Assembly (NCBI RefSeq): GCF_027923545.1
Contig: NZ_BROH01000008.1
Location: forward strand, 1 to 64,000
Length of the DNA stretch: 64,000 bases
DNA from: Sinisalibacter aestuarii
GTDB lineage: Bacteria > Pseudomonadota > Alphaproteobacteria > Rhodobacterales > Rhodobacteraceae
Reading direction: 5' to 3'
In this document: positions 25,759 to 36,811 of the stretch, piece after piece
Position numbering within the stretch: position 1 is the first letter of the stretch
How the letters are laid out: every line of letters begins with the position of its first letter
Notes under the pieces: model-generated
The model's database searches: none
The model's input: only the letters and a program-made list of their open reading frames with translations
Told to the model about the DNA's origin: nothing
Program-made: the position numbers and the translations under genes

Positions 25759-26679
25759 CTAAGCCGCGTCGCCGCTATTTGCAATCGGGCGGTGGCGGGC
25801 CATCCAGCGCCACCACAGCGCGAAGATCACGGCCATCGCGGCGGTCTGCGTCAGGATCGAATAGGTGGCGTAGCCGCTCCTGAGTTCCATCTCGACGACG
25901 AAGAGCGAGAAGCCGGCCAGGTTGCCCTTGAGCCCGATGGCCGCCAGCGCCGCGTTGTTGCCGAAATGCAGGCCAATGGCGGCGGCGAGATTGCCGGTGC
26001 GCAGCGTCACGAAGGCGGCGAAGGTGCCCATGAGCGTGGCGTTGAGCACATAGGCGGCGGCGTTGATCGTGCCGTAGGTGGTGGCGTCGAAATGCAAAAG
26101 GCCGAACAGGAGCGAGGGCGCCACGGCCCAGATCAGCGGCGAGCGGAACCGGGCGCGGAGCTGTTGCAGCAGGTAACCCCGAAACACCGCTTCTTCGGCG
26201 AGGACCTGCAGGAAGATGAGCGCGAGCGCCGGCAGCAGGATCAGTGCCCATGTGGCGGGCGGCAGGTTCAGCTCCAGCGGTGGCGAGACGCCGGCGGGCA
26301 GAACCGCGTGCTCGACGGCGATGAGCGCGTAAAGCACGGTGGCGATCCCCAACGTCACCGCCGCGCCGCGCCAGAGATGGGCGGGGTTCAGCCGCCCTTC
26401 TGGGCCGAACAGGCTGCGGTAGCGGCGCCGGTGCAGGAGCGGCAGCACGATGGCCAGAGCGATGTGAAAGCCGATGAAGCTGGCGAAGAAGGCGGCGGCG
26501 CTGGCCGGATCGTTGCCCCGCGCGACCTCCCAGACCGGGCGACCGATGAGCGCGGCGCCGCCGGTGATCGCCCCGAACGAGGCCGCCACCCACACAGCGA
26601 AGATCAGCACGGTTCCCAGCGCGCTGCGCCAGATCTGATTGCGCGCCAATGCGGGCTGCCAGAAGGGGGGATGTGTCAT
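25759..26679 (-). CDS. CPBP-family intramembrane metalloprotease
   Basis: A 306-residue protein with about seven membrane helices. The motif EEAVFRGYL (Glu162-Glu163 and Arg167) and the histidine of LLFGLLHF (about residue 196) form the EExxxR...H motif of the CPBP (CaaX-prenyl protease/bacteriocin-processing) family. The start ATG at 26679 begins MTHPPFWQPAL. It is preceded by a divergent lipoprotein gene; substrate unknown. Confidence 0.9.
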   Translation of the reverse strand: MTHPPFWQPALARNQIWRSALGTVLIFAVWVAASFGAITGGAALIGRPVWEVARGNDPASAAAFFASFIGFHIALAIVLPLLHRRRYRSLFGPEGRLNPAHLWRGAAVTLGIATVLYALIAVEHAVLPAGVSPPLELNLPPATWALILLPALALIFLQVLAEEAVFRGYLLQQLRARFRSPLIWAVAPSLLFGLLHFDATTYGTINAAAYVLNATLMGTFAAFVTLRTGNLAAAIGLHFGNNAALAAIGLKGNLAGFSLFVVEMELRSGYATYSILTQTAAMAVIFALWWRWMARHRPIANSGDAA

Positions 26680-26801
26680 GCTCTGCTCCGGGTGGCTGCG
26701 ACCTGATACCGCCCCGCGCCCGGTGCCGTCCAGCGCCTTGCCGGCTTGCACCGCGCGGTTTGCTCGCCTACCAGAAGTGACACGAGTTTGGAGAGGTTGC
26801 G

Positions 26802-27518
26802 GTGACAATGGCGATCGGGCGCTGGTTGGGCCTCGCACTGGCGGGCGCGGTTCTGTCGGGATGCATGAACGGCGGCGGCCCGTTTGGCGGCGGGACGGGC
26901 GGCACCGATGCCCATGCGCCGGCCAGCGTTCAGGTGATGGCGAAGAGCTTTACCATCGCCGGGCCGCGGGGCTTTTGCATTGATCCGGGCGGCACCCGCG
27001 ACAGCGCGGAGAGCGCCTTTGCCATGCTGGGAAGCTGCGCCGTGATCTCGGGCAACCCGCGCGACGCGAAACCGAAGGCCCCGGCAATCCTCACCGCCTC
27101 GGTTACCCCGCTGAGCGACCCGCTGGACGACGCCACGCTCGACCGGATGACCGCCTATCTCGCCACCGACGATGGCCGCGCCGCGCTGGCGCGGGCGGAT
27201 GGGGTGGGGGAGGTGACGGTGGTCGATCTCGGGCGCGAGGACGGGCTGGTGCTCGTCCATGCCCGCGACGGCACCAGCACCGGCGATATGGCGGGCGATT
27301 ACTGGCGCGCGGTCTTCGCCACGGCGGACAAGCTGGTGACACTTACCGTCTCGGGCTTCCGCACCGCGCCCCTGAGCGACGATGCCGGAGCCGATCTGAC
27401 GCGCGCCTTCGTCGCGGCGATCCGCCGGGCAAACCCGGCTTCCGCGCCGCCGGCGGCAACCGTGCCAGAAACCGGCGGCGGCGGCAGATTGGCATCGTTT
27501 TTCAATCGTTTGCTCTAA
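26802..27518 (+). CDS. Putative lipoprotein
   Basis: A 238-residue protein with a lipoprotein signal: the lipobox LSGC with Cys21. A Gly-rich linker (about residues 24-36) follows, then a soluble region with FCIDPGG and VVDLGREDGLVLVH. No named family was recognised. A GTG start at 26802 is chosen because a GGAGAGG ribosome-binding site lies five bases upstream, closer than to the second-codon ATG at 26808. Confidence 0.7.
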   Translation: MTMAIGRWLGLALAGAVLSGCMNGGGPFGGGTGGTDAHAPASVQVMAKSFTIAGPRGFCIDPGGTRDSAESAFAMLGSCAVISGNPRDAKPKAPAILTASVTPLSDPLDDATLDRMTAYLATDDGRAALARADGVGEVTVVDLGREDGLVLVHARDGTSTGDMAGDYWRAVFATADKLVTLTVSGFRTAPLSDDAGADLTRAFVAAIRRANPASAPPAATVPETGGGGRLASFFNRLL

Positions 27519-27571
27519 AGAAACCTTTTGTCTTAAAACTGGAAACAACAACCCCCAGGCGATTCCCGATC

Positions 27572-28345
27572 ATGGCCCCTCTCTCTCTCGGATTTCTCAG
27601 TCGTGCCCTGCACCGCCGCGTGATGCGGCGCTGGGGGCATGTGGCTGACCGGGCCATGCGGATGCGGCTTTCGGAGTTGCGCCAGCTTAGGCTGCGCGCG
27701 CTTGAGTTGCGCCAGGTGCTCGACCGGGTGCTTTACGTGGCCGATAGCCGCCTCACCCTGCCGCTGATCGGCTCCAACGCCTTTCAGAAGCCGCTGCATT
27801 CCGACTGGGCATGGCGGCCGCAGCTCTGGCGCGGGCCGATCTTTCCCCCGGGCATCGCCGCCGCGCTCACCAAATCCACCTTCGGCGACGAGGTGACGCT
27901 GTTTCACGATTGCCGGATATCGGAGCTTACCGTGCGCCAGATCCGCAATACCCGTGAGGCCGACCTTGCGCCGTTCGGTCTGAAGATGGACGTGTTCAAG
28001 TTCGATGGCTCGTTCCTCTCGCTGGTGATCGACCTGCCGCCGGAGGCCGTGGTCGGGCTGAAGCGCAAGCATCTCGTGCGGATGACCTCGGTGGTGGAAA
28101 CCGAGCATCCGCTGGAAATCTTTGCCCGGCTCAACGTGCGCCACGGCCCCAACACCGAGCAGATGGTGCGCGAGCTGCCGCTGGACAGCGACGAGATCGT
28201 CGTCGAGTTCGATCTGGCCTATACCAAGCTGAACGAGAAGCGGGTGGAAGCGGCCTGGGTCGATCTCATCTTCGAAGGTCCGCAGATGAATCAGGTGATC
28301 CTGCGCGATGTGAATTTCAGCCGCCGCCCGCGGGCCGAACTCTAG
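27572..28345 (+). CDS. DUF6478-family conserved hypothetical protein
   Basis: A 257-residue protein starting MAPLSLGFLSRALHRR. It has a basic, helical N-terminus and a central block RPQLWRGPIFPPGIAAALTKSTFGDEVTLFHDC that is conserved in Rhodobacterales. I recall it as DUF6478, but the call rests on my memory of the family rather than a structural motif. It is followed after 9 bases by a 123-residue protein, and the two are likely co-transcribed; function unknown. Confidence 0.7.
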   Translation: MAPLSLGFLSRALHRRVMRRWGHVADRAMRMRLSELRQLRLRALELRQVLDRVLYVADSRLTLPLIGSNAFQKPLHSDWAWRPQLWRGPIFPPGIAAALTKSTFGDEVTLFHDCRISELTVRQIRNTREADLAPFGLKMDVFKFDGSFLSLVIDLPPEAVVGLKRKHLVRMTSVVETEHPLEIFARLNVRHGPNTEQMVRELPLDSDEIVVEFDLAYTKLNEKRVEAAWVDLIFEGPQMNQVILRDVNFSRRPRAEL

Positions 28346-28354
28346 GAGAGGATC

Positions 28355-28726
28355 ATGGCCGAGCTGCAACTGACCAAGACGCGCATCCAGGCCGGGGTCT
28401 GGGAAGGGGTGCTGACCGGCACCGAGGCGCGCCCCGAGATCGAGGTGAGCCATATGGCCCGCCCCATCGCCGGGGTGAGCCTGCGCGAAGACCCTGACCT
28501 GCCGGGGCAATTCCTCGTGCGGGTGCCGATCCCGATCGAGCTGCTGTCGGAGGGGGTGCAGACCTTTGTCATCACCGACAAGGCCACCGAAGAGCGGCTG
28601 GAGAGCTTCACCATCGTCACCGGCCAGCCGGTCGAGGAGGACTTTCGCGCCGAGATGGAGCTGCTGCGCGAAGAGCTCGACATGCTGAAGCGCGCCTTCC
28701 GCCGGCATTGCGTAGAGACGATGTGA
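28355..28726 (+). CDS. Conserved hypothetical protein, downstream partner
   Basis: A 123-residue protein with a beta-rich middle and a highly charged C-terminal helix (FRAEMELLREELDMLKRAFRR). A GGAG site precedes its ATG at 28355. It follows the DUF6478-type gene by 9 bases. Function unknown; no motif was recognised. Confidence 0.7.
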   Translation: MAELQLTKTRIQAGVWEGVLTGTEARPEIEVSHMARPIAGVSLREDPDLPGQFLVRVPIPIELLSEGVQTFVITDKATEERLESFTIVTGQPVEEDFRAEMELLREELDMLKRAFRRHCVETM

Positions 28727-28786
28727 GTGGCGGGGCCGGTTGTCGGCCTCTCATGCCAAGGGCTCGGCTCTGGCGGCACGCGTCCG

Positions 28787-28812
28787 GCAGGTATTTACAG
28801 AACGAAGAAGAG
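28787..28812 (+). repeat. Dispersed intergenic repeat, copy 2 (partial)
   Basis: The core aggtatttacagaacgaag followed by aag matches the tail at 38541-38563 and 50797-50819. This copy lacks the G/C-rich hairpin of the other copies. It is downstream of the 123-residue gene. Confidence 0.6.
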
Positions 28813-28834
28813 GCTGACGCCGCGTCGTGGATGA

Positions 28835-30886
<2,052 letters not shown>

Positions 30887-31020
30887 GGCGCGCAAAAGCG
30901 TTTCCCGGCCCTAACCAATCCCCCGAATTACCGCGCAATCGTCGCCTTCGCTCCACAGTCTTGCCCGAATTCACGGCGATACAATTCCGTGTTGGGGCGA
31001 AGACTGTAGAAAGATCAAAG

Positions 31021-31926
31021 ATGGACCGACTGACCGAGATGGAAGCCTTCGCCACAGTGGTGGACCAGGGCGGTTTCACGGACGCTGCTAAAAAAATGGG
31101 GATCTCCAAATCCGCCGTCTCCAAGCACGTTTCGTCGCTTGAGGCCCGTTTGGGCGCGCGCCTTCTGAACCGCACGACGCGGCGCGTGAGCCCGACCGAG
31201 ATCGGCCTTGCCTATTACGACCGCGCCCGCCGGGTGCTGAACGATGCCGGTGAAGCCGATGCGCTCGTCACCTCGATGCAATCCGCGCCCTCGGGCCTCT
31301 TGCGCATCTCGGTGGCCACCGATTTCGGCGTGAACCACCTTTCGCCCGTGCTGGGCGAATTCCTCAGCGAATTCCCCGACATCACCGTCAACATGGTGCT
31401 CAACAACCGTTATGTCGAGCTGATCTCGGAAGGGTTCGATATGGCCATCCGCGTGGGTGAGTTGGAAGACAGCTCGCTGCGCGCCCGCAAGATCGCCGAG
31501 ACGACGCGCCGCATGGTCGGCAGCCCGGCCTATTTCCAGAAATACGGCCGCCCGGAGCGGATCGACGATCTCAACGAACACAAGCTCCTGCATTATTCGA
31601 GCCAATCCTCGGGCAATGTCTGGAAGGTTCCCGCGCCGTCGGGCGAAGTGCGTCAGGTGCGCACCGCCGGCTGGCTTTCGGTGAATGACGGCCAATCGCT
31701 GCTGAACGCCGCGATCGCCGGGCTCGGCATCGCCTATCTGCCCTCGTTCCTCTATGCCGACGCGATGGAAAAGGGGCTGGTGGAGGACGCGATCCGGGAT
31801 CTGCCGCAGGATGTGCAGGGGATCTACGCCGTCTACCCGCCGGGCCGCTTCACCCAGCCGAAGGTGCGTGCATTCATCGACTTCCTGGTGAATGCGTTCA
31901 CCGAGAAAGGCCCCGACAACTGGTAG
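31021..31926 (+). CDS. LysR-family transcriptional regulator
   Basis: A 301-residue protein with the LysR helix-turn-helix (MDRLTEMEAFATVVDQGGFTDAAKKMGISKSAVSKHVSSLE, residues 1-41) and the two-lobed effector-binding region. The start ATG at 31021 is preferred to an upstream 20-residue extension because it matches the family length and N-terminus. The lobe sequence (FLSEFPDITVNMVLNNRYVELISEGFDMAIR) is of the CrgA/PtxR-like branch. Its target is not apparent; fadH upstream is on the same strand with about 130 bases between. Confidence 0.92.
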   Translation: MDRLTEMEAFATVVDQGGFTDAAKKMGISKSAVSKHVSSLEARLGARLLNRTTRRVSPTEIGLAYYDRARRVLNDAGEADALVTSMQSAPSGLLRISVATDFGVNHLSPVLGEFLSEFPDITVNMVLNNRYVELISEGFDMAIRVGELEDSSLRARKIAETTRRMVGSPAYFQKYGRPERIDDLNEHKLLHYSSQSSGNVWKVPAPSGEVRQVRTAGWLSVNDGQSLLNAAIAGLGIAYLPSFLYADAMEKGLVEDAIRDLPQDVQGIYAVYPPGRFTQPKVRAFIDFLVNAFTEKGPDNW

Positions 31927-31970
31927 GATCGGGGCTCTTCAGGCCGGATTTTCTACACGTCGCACAGAAA

Positions 31971-31996
31971 CGCCGGGTGGTGGCAGCCACCCGGCG
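31971..31996 (+). terminator. Hairpin after the LysR gene
   Basis: A perfect 10-bp inverted repeat (31971-31980 with 31987-31996) with a six-base loop and a following ctttg; probably the terminator of the LysR gene, though the T-run is short. Confidence 0.55.
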
Positions 31997-32139
31997 CTTT
32001 GCCGCGCGGGCCAGGCACTTTTCCCAATTCATTGTTTTTTCAGGATAATAGGTGATATGCTTGGGCTGTATCAGTGAGTCGACCCGCATAAATTGATGCG
32101 CCTATTGGGGAATCCCTTTCAAAAAACGAGGTATCTGAG

Positions 32140-32382
32140 ATGTCTGCATCGAAACTCAATCGCCGTGAACTGACCGCCATCGTAGCCGGCGCCACGGCCC
32201 TGGCGGCGACCCCGGCACTTGCCGCGCAGCCACGTATGGAAAAGGCGCTGGCCCATTGCCAGGAGGCGCTGAAAGAGCTGAAGGCGGCCAACAACAACAA
32301 GGGCGGCCACCGTGTCGAGGCGATCCAGCACCTCGAATACGTGATCCAGGAGATCAAGCGCGGGATCGCCTACGCCAGCTGA
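32140..32382 (+). CDS. Small exported protein
   Basis: An 80-residue protein. The N-terminus MSASKLNRRELTAIVAGATALAATPALA has a twin-arginine pair before a hydrophobic core and an Ala-x-Ala site (cleavage near residue 28), so it may leave the cell by the Tat or Sec route. The mature part is a short amphipathic helical pair. No family was recognised. AT-rich sequence lies upstream, with no clear promoter. A GAGGTATCTGAG stretch provides a ribosome-binding site (GAGG) 8-9 bases before ATG. Confidence 0.7.
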   Translation: MSASKLNRRELTAIVAGATALAATPALAAQPRMEKALAHCQEALKELKAANNNKGGHRVEAIQHLEYVIQEIKRGIAYAS

Positions 32383-32405
32383 GCCGGCCCGGTAGGGACC
32401 GCGCC

Positions 32406-33371
32406 CTATTCCGTCGAAATCAGGATGGCCTCCACCCGCCGGTTGCGGGTGCGGCCTTCATCCGTCTGGTTCGACGCGATGGGGGCGAGGTAGCCGATGC
32501 CTTCCGCCTCCAGTTGGGCGGCGGGCACACCGTATTCACCGATCAGCCGGTCCATCACCGAAGCGGCGCGGCGTTTCGACAGCGAGATATTGCCCGCAAG
32601 CGAGCCCTCGGCATCGGTATGGCCGACCAGTGCGACGCGCCTGGCGGGATGGTCGATCAGGTAGCTCGCAAGCTCAGACAGCGAGGTGAACTGGCCCGGC
32701 CCCAGCTCGGACGAGCCGGTGGCGAAGACCAGATCGGCCAGCACGAAGCGCCCCACCTGTTCCATCGCCGGGCCGATATCGGCCTCGATTTCGGCCGGCA
32801 GCGCGGTGCCGGGTTCGGCCTTGGTCGAGGTCATCGGTTCGACATCTACCGGCGCCGCCTCCAGCTCGCCCACCTGCACCAGTTGCACGAAGGCCGCCGA
32901 AGCCGACCGGCTGACCAGCAGGCTCACGTGATCCGGGGCGTTGCCCGCCTTGCTGGCCGACAGGAAGTGAAAGTCGCCGAGGTTCACATGCATGTCCGGC
33001 TCGCCGACCACTTCGGTGCCATAGCGGAAATCGAAGCCGCCACAGGCCTGAGCCTCGCATTCGAAGCGGATCGCATAGCCCTGGTCGATGAGCTGCTCGC
33101 GCAGGTTGAGCAGGATCTGGTAGCTTGAAAGCCCGGTGCCGCCGATCCGCCACGCCTGCCGTGTGACCTTGCCGGAAATCGCTTCCGCCGCCACGCCGCT
33201 GCCATCCTGCCACGGCCCCGTGGGCAGCGGATAGGTGCCTGCGGCTTCCACCGTCTCGGCGCGCAGTTCCGCGTCGCTTGGCAGCGAGATCACCGCAGCA
33301 TGGCCGGCAAGTGGCGCGAGGGCCAGCATGGCGACAAAGAGGAGGGGAAGATGGAGTCTGACCAAGGTCAT
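32406..33371 (-). CDS. OmpA-family outer membrane/periplasmic protein
   Basis: A 321-residue protein with a signal peptide (cleaved near GHAAVIS) and a C-terminal OmpA peptidoglycan-binding domain: FATGSSELGPGQFTSLSELASYL ... ALVGHTDAEGSLAGNISLSKRRAASV (about residues 215-300), with the NxxLSxxRA motif. The N-terminal ~200 residues are unlike OmpA barrels, with GTEVVGEPDMHVNLGDFHFLSASKA. The start at 33371 overlaps the stop of the AhpD-like gene upstream (33368-33371), so the two are coupled. Confidence 0.9.
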   Translation of the reverse strand: MTLVRLHLPLLFVAMLALAPLAGHAAVISLPSDAELRAETVEAAGTYPLPTGPWQDGSGVAAEAISGKVTRQAWRIGGTGLSSYQILLNLREQLIDQGYAIRFECEAQACGGFDFRYGTEVVGEPDMHVNLGDFHFLSASKAGNAPDHVSLLVSRSASAAFVQLVQVGELEAAPVDVEPMTSTKAEPGTALPAEIEADIGPAMEQVGRFVLADLVFATGSSELGPGQFTSLSELASYLIDHPARRVALVGHTDAEGSLAGNISLSKRRAASVMDRLIGEYGVPAAQLEAEGIGYLAPIASNQTDEGRTRNRRVEAILISTE

Positions 33372-33934
33372 CTGGCCTGTGAGTGATAGGCGTCGTTCGG
33401 TTGCATCTCGGTGGCCGCGGCTACCCGGTTCGACATGTTGAAAAAGCCGGCGACATTGGCAATATCCCATATGTCGCGATCCGAAAACCCGGCATTTCGC
33501 AGAGGCTCACGGTCGGCGGCTTCCATCTTATGCGGCGTTTCGGTGAGCTTTTCGACGTAAGTGAGCATTGCCCGGTGCCGCTGCGACAGCTCCGCCGCGC
33601 GCCAGCTCAATGCCATTGCCTCGCCAAGCTTCGGGTCGCCCGACAGCTCGCGCACCGCCGCGCCGTGGGCGACGAGGCAATACCAGCAATGGTTTACCGA
33701 GCTCACCACCACCGCGATCATTTCGCGCTCAAGCTTCGAGAGGCCCGACTCCGCCAGCATCAACTCGTTATAGAGCGCGGTGAAAGCATTGAGCTTGTCG
33801 ATGCTGAAGGCATAGGCGCGCAGCACATTGGGGACGAGGCCGAGCTTTTCGGCGCAGAGGTCGAAATACGCCTGGGTGTCTTCCGGCAGCGGGTCCACCG
33901 GCGGCAGGTCGAGCGCCATGATCTTGTCGGTCAT
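33368..33934 (-). CDS. Peroxidase-related protein, AhpD/CMD family
   Basis: A 188-residue alpha-helical protein. The CxxC-x3-H motif of AhpD-like alkylhydroperoxidases is present: Cys83, Cys86 and His90 in VNHCWYCLVAHGAAV. The pattern (long N-terminal LGLVPNVLRAYAFSIDKL) belongs to the peroxidase-related family. It reduces organic peroxides in related proteins, substrate here unknown. The gene lies directly before the OmpA-like gene with a 4-base overlap. Confidence 0.9.
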   Translation of the reverse strand: MTDKIMALDLPPVDPLPEDTQAYFDLCAEKLGLVPNVLRAYAFSIDKLNAFTALYNELMLAESGLSKLEREMIAVVVSSVNHCWYCLVAHGAAVRELSGDPKLGEAMALSWRAAELSQRHRAMLTYVEKLTETPHKMEAADREPLRNAGFSDRDIWDIANVAGFFNMSNRVAAATEMQPNDAYHSQAR

Positions 33935-33935
33935 A

Positions 33936-34679
33936 TCAGGCCCCTTCCGGGCGAACGCGGTAATGGTAATGGCCGACCCGGGTCATTCCGATGCCGGCAT
34001 AGAGCGGGTTGGCGGCGTGGTTGCCCTCGGTCACCAAAAGGCTCAACACCTGCGCGCCATGGCCCTGCGCCCATTTCGCCGCCGCGCGCAAGAGGAGCGT
34101 GGCCGCCCCCTGGCGCCGCTGCGACGGCAGAACGTGGATCGCGTGGATCATGGCAATGCCGTCATGCAGGCCGACATAGGCCGCGCCGCCGGGATAGTCG
34201 CCGACCCGGGAGAGGATCGCCGTTTTCTCGCAATCGGCCCGCTCCATCACCGCCTGGCGTGCCGCGCCGATACCGCCGTCTTCCCAGATTTCGCGGGTGA
34301 GTTCGAGCGGCGGCCACATCGTGTAGGCGGTCGCGCGCGGGATCGGCTCGGCGGTGAGTCGGGCCACGTCGATGGCCCAGATGTTCACCGGGTCGCGCAT
34401 CGTGTAGCCGCGATCCGCCAAGAGCGCGTCAAGCTTTTCCTCGCCTTCGCGCACCTGAAACAGCCGTTCCTGCCCCAGCGCCAGCATCGCGGCCTCGGCG
34501 GCGGGCAGATCGGCATCGGTGACCGGCCAGTCTTCCGTGGCGGCGGATACCCGCTGGCCGCCGCCCTGACCGTCGCGGATCGTCCAGGCGCCGAGATGCT
34601 GGCGCGCGGCCGGTGGCCATGTCACCTCGCAAACCTCCAGCAGCTTCGCGGCATCGGGCAGGTGCAGGGGCCGGGTCAT
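33936..34679 (-). CDS. GNAT-family N-acetyltransferase
   Basis: A 247-residue protein with the acetyl-CoA-binding motif RRQGAATLLLRAAAKWAQ (Q/R-x2-G-x-G/A) near residues 200-217 and a following SLLVTEGNHAANPLYAGIGM block, as in GNAT enzymes. An N-terminal half of about 110 residues is a second, degenerate domain. The start overlaps the end of the CinA-like gene (34676) by 4 bases, so they are an operon. Substrate unknown. Confidence 0.85.
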   Translation of the reverse strand: MTRPLHLPDAAKLLEVCEVTWPPAARQHLGAWTIRDGQGGGQRVSAATEDWPVTDADLPAAEAAMLALGQERLFQVREGEEKLDALLADRGYTMRDPVNIWAIDVARLTAEPIPRATAYTMWPPLELTREIWEDGGIGAARQAVMERADCEKTAILSRVGDYPGGAAYVGLHDGIAMIHAIHVLPSQRRQGAATLLLRAAAKWAQGHGAQVLSLLVTEGNHAANPLYAGIGMTRVGHYHYRVRPEGA

Positions 34680-35407
34680 ACGGTGGCTCCCGGAAAGAGG
34701 CGCCCGAGTTCGACCATCGCCGCGCTGACCTCGGCCCCGTCCTGGCCGCGCACGACGATATTCGCCCCGAAAACGCCCTGATGGCTGTACGGGTAGGAGC
34801 CGATTGACAGGCCCGGATGCCGCGCGGCGAGATCGCTCAGCGGCCCGGCGATATCGCCCTCCGGCAGTTCCACCCGCAGCGTCTGGCTGAGCAGTGGCTT
34901 GCCGCCTTCGAGTGTGGCGAGCAGGCCATCCAGCATCGCCTCGAAAATCTTCGGCACGCCGGCCATCACATGCACATTGCCGAGCGAAAAGCCGGGCGCG
35001 GCGGAGACCGGGTTTTCGATCAGCCGGGCACCCTCGGGAATGCGCGCCATTCGGAGCCGGGCCGGGGTGACCTCGCTGCCGCGCGCGGCGATGAACTCTT
35101 CGAGGATCGCGCGCGCATCGTCGCGCACGCCGATGGGCACCTCGAAGGCCGCCGCCACCGCATCGGCGGTGATGTCGTCATGGGTCGGCCCGATGCCGCC
35201 GGAGGTGAATACATGGGTGTAACGCGCCGACAAGTCGCGCAGGGCCGCCACGATGTCGGCCTGCACGTCAGCCACCACGCGGGCTTCGCGCAGGTCGATC
35301 CCGTGCAGCGTCAGCTTGCCCGCGAGGTGGTGCAGGTTCACGTCACGGGTGCGGCCCGAGAGAATCTCGTCTCCGATCACCAGCATGGCGGCGGTTGGAT
35401 TTGGCAT
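34676..35407 (-). CDS. CinA/MoaB-type molybdopterin-binding-domain protein
   Basis: A 243-residue protein with the Mog/MoeA domain: start PTAAMLVIGDEILSGRTRDVN, the VFTSGGIGPTHDDITADAVA block and the PGFSLGNVHVMAGVP block. This arrangement is the N-terminal (pyrophosphatase/molybdopterin-binding) domain of CinA without the C-terminal PncC-like amidase, as is usual in alphaproteobacterial single-domain forms. The start at 35407 was chosen by family N-terminus. It is the first gene of a four-gene minus-strand run with the GNAT, AhpD-like and OmpA-like genes. Confidence 0.85.
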   Translation of the reverse strand: MPNPTAAMLVIGDEILSGRTRDVNLHHLAGKLTLHGIDLREARVVADVQADIVAALRDLSARYTHVFTSGGIGPTHDDITADAVAAAFEVPIGVRDDARAILEEFIAARGSEVTPARLRMARIPEGARLIENPVSAAPGFSLGNVHVMAGVPKIFEAMLDGLLATLEGGKPLLSQTLRVELPEGDIAGPLSDLAARHPGLSIGSYPYSHQGVFGANIVVRGQDGAEVSAAMVELGRLFPGATV

Positions 35408-35552
35408 TGGCGCTCCCGGTCTTGTTCGTGTGCTCCAGATTAGAGCAGTTTCGCACTGGCTTGAACTGTTCTCTTTTCGCGGCTGCGGGTCATGGACCTG
35501 CCCGGCCAACCCCTGTAGCGTCGCCGGCGAAACAGCCCCGAAAGGACCTGCC

Positions 35553-36014
35553 ATGAGCACATATGAAGACCGCCTTGCCGAGCTTGGCGTCACCCTTCCC
35601 GATGCGCCCGCGCCGGCGGCGAATTACGTGCCCTGGGCCATTGTCGGCGATCTTGTCTTCGTGTCCGGCCAGATCTCGATGCAAGACGGCGCTTTCATCA
35701 CCGGCAAGCTCGGGGATGACATGAGCGTGGAAGAAGGCGCGGCGGCGGCGCGGACCTGCGCCATCGGCCTGCTCGCGCAGCTCAAGGCGGCCTGCGGCGG
35801 CGATCTGGACCGGCTGGTGCGGGTGGTCAAGCTGACCGGCTTTGTCAATTCCACCGCCGATTTCGGCGACCAGCCGAAGGTGGTGAACGGGTGCTCCGAT
35901 TTCCTCGTCGAGGCGCTGGGCGATGCGGGGCGGCACACGCGCTCGGCGGTGTCGGCGGCGAGCCTGCCCTTTGGCGTGGCGGTGGAGATCGAGGGCATCT
36001 TCCAGATCGGCTGA
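35553..36014 (+). CDS. RidA/YjgF-family protein
   Basis: A 153-residue protein of the RidA (enamine/imine deaminase) family: YVPWAIVGDLVFVSGQISM near the N-terminus and the C-terminal ARTCAIGLLAQLKAACGG and RHTRSAVSAASLPFGVAVEIEGIF. The C-terminal R-(S/T)-A(V) block with the essential arginine matches RidA enzymes that hydrolyse reactive enamines from PLP enzymes. It is followed after 2 bases by the phosphodiesterase gene. Confidence 0.93.
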   Translation: MSTYEDRLAELGVTLPDAPAPAANYVPWAIVGDLVFVSGQISMQDGAFITGKLGDDMSVEEGAAAARTCAIGLLAQLKAACGGDLDRLVRVVKLTGFVNSTADFGDQPKVVNGCSDFLVEALGDAGRHTRSAVSAASLPFGVAVEIEGIFQIG

Positions 36015-36016
36015 TC

Positions 36017-36778
36017 ATGCTGCCCGAGGCGTTCCTGCTCCGGCCGCTCGCACATCGCGGCTATCACGACCTTGCCGCCGGGCGGCCGGAAAACTCGCGC
36101 GCGGCGATCGCGGCCGCCGTCGCGGCGGGCTATGGGATCGAGATCGACGTGCAACTTGCTGCCGATGGCGTGGCGATGGTTTTTCACGACCCGGTGCTGG
36201 GCCGGATGACCGGGGCGCAGGGGCATGTCCATGCCCGCACGGCGGCGGAGCTTGGGCAGATCCCGATTTCCGGCGGCGATGAGGGGATCCCGACGCTTGA
36301 CGAGGTGCTGGCCCTGGTGGCCGGGCGGGCGCCCCTGCTGATCGAGATCAAAGCCCAGAGCCACCAGCGCCCGCGCGGCATCGCCTCGCTGGAGGAAGAT
36401 GTGACGCGGGCGCTCTCTGGCTATGCCGGGCCGGTGGCGGTGATGTCGTTCAACCCGCAGGTGGTGGCGCGCATGGCCGCGCTTGCGCCCGGCGTGCCGC
36501 GCGGCCTCACCACCTACGATTTCGACGATGAGGAGACGCGCGCCCTGCCCGCCGATCTGCGTGCCCGGCTGGCCGGGATCGAGGATTTCGACGCTGCGCA
36601 GGCGAGTTTCATCAGCCACGACGTGGCCGATCTGGCCAGCCCGCGCGTTGCCGCGCTGAAGCGCCGGGGCGTGCCGGTGCTGTGCTGGACGGTCACCTCA
36701 CCCGAGATGGAGACAAAAGCCCGTGAAGTGGCCGATAACATCACCTTCGAAGGCTACGCCGCCGCGCTGCCGGCTTGA
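36017..36778 (+). CDS. Glycerophosphodiester phosphodiesterase family protein
   Basis: A 253-residue TIM-barrel enzyme with the GDPD signature: AHRGYHDLAAGRPENSRAAI (His-Arg-Gly near residue 12), GIEIDVQLAADG, and HDPVLGRMT with the second histidine. The glutamate of EIDVQ and the EIKAQ segment complete the metal-binding set. It hydrolyses glycerophosphodiesters or related lipids. The ATG is 3 bases after the RidA stop. Confidence 0.93.
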   Translation: MLPEAFLLRPLAHRGYHDLAAGRPENSRAAIAAAVAAGYGIEIDVQLAADGVAMVFHDPVLGRMTGAQGHVHARTAAELGQIPISGGDEGIPTLDEVLALVAGRAPLLIEIKAQSHQRPRGIASLEEDVTRALSGYAGPVAVMSFNPQVVARMAALAPGVPRGLTTYDFDDEETRALPADLRARLAGIEDFDAAQASFISHDVADLASPRVAALKRRGVPVLCWTVTSPEMETKAREVADNITFEGYAAALPA

Positions 36779-36811
36779 CGGCTCCGGGCCGCCCCGTTCC
36801 AATGCCGCCGA

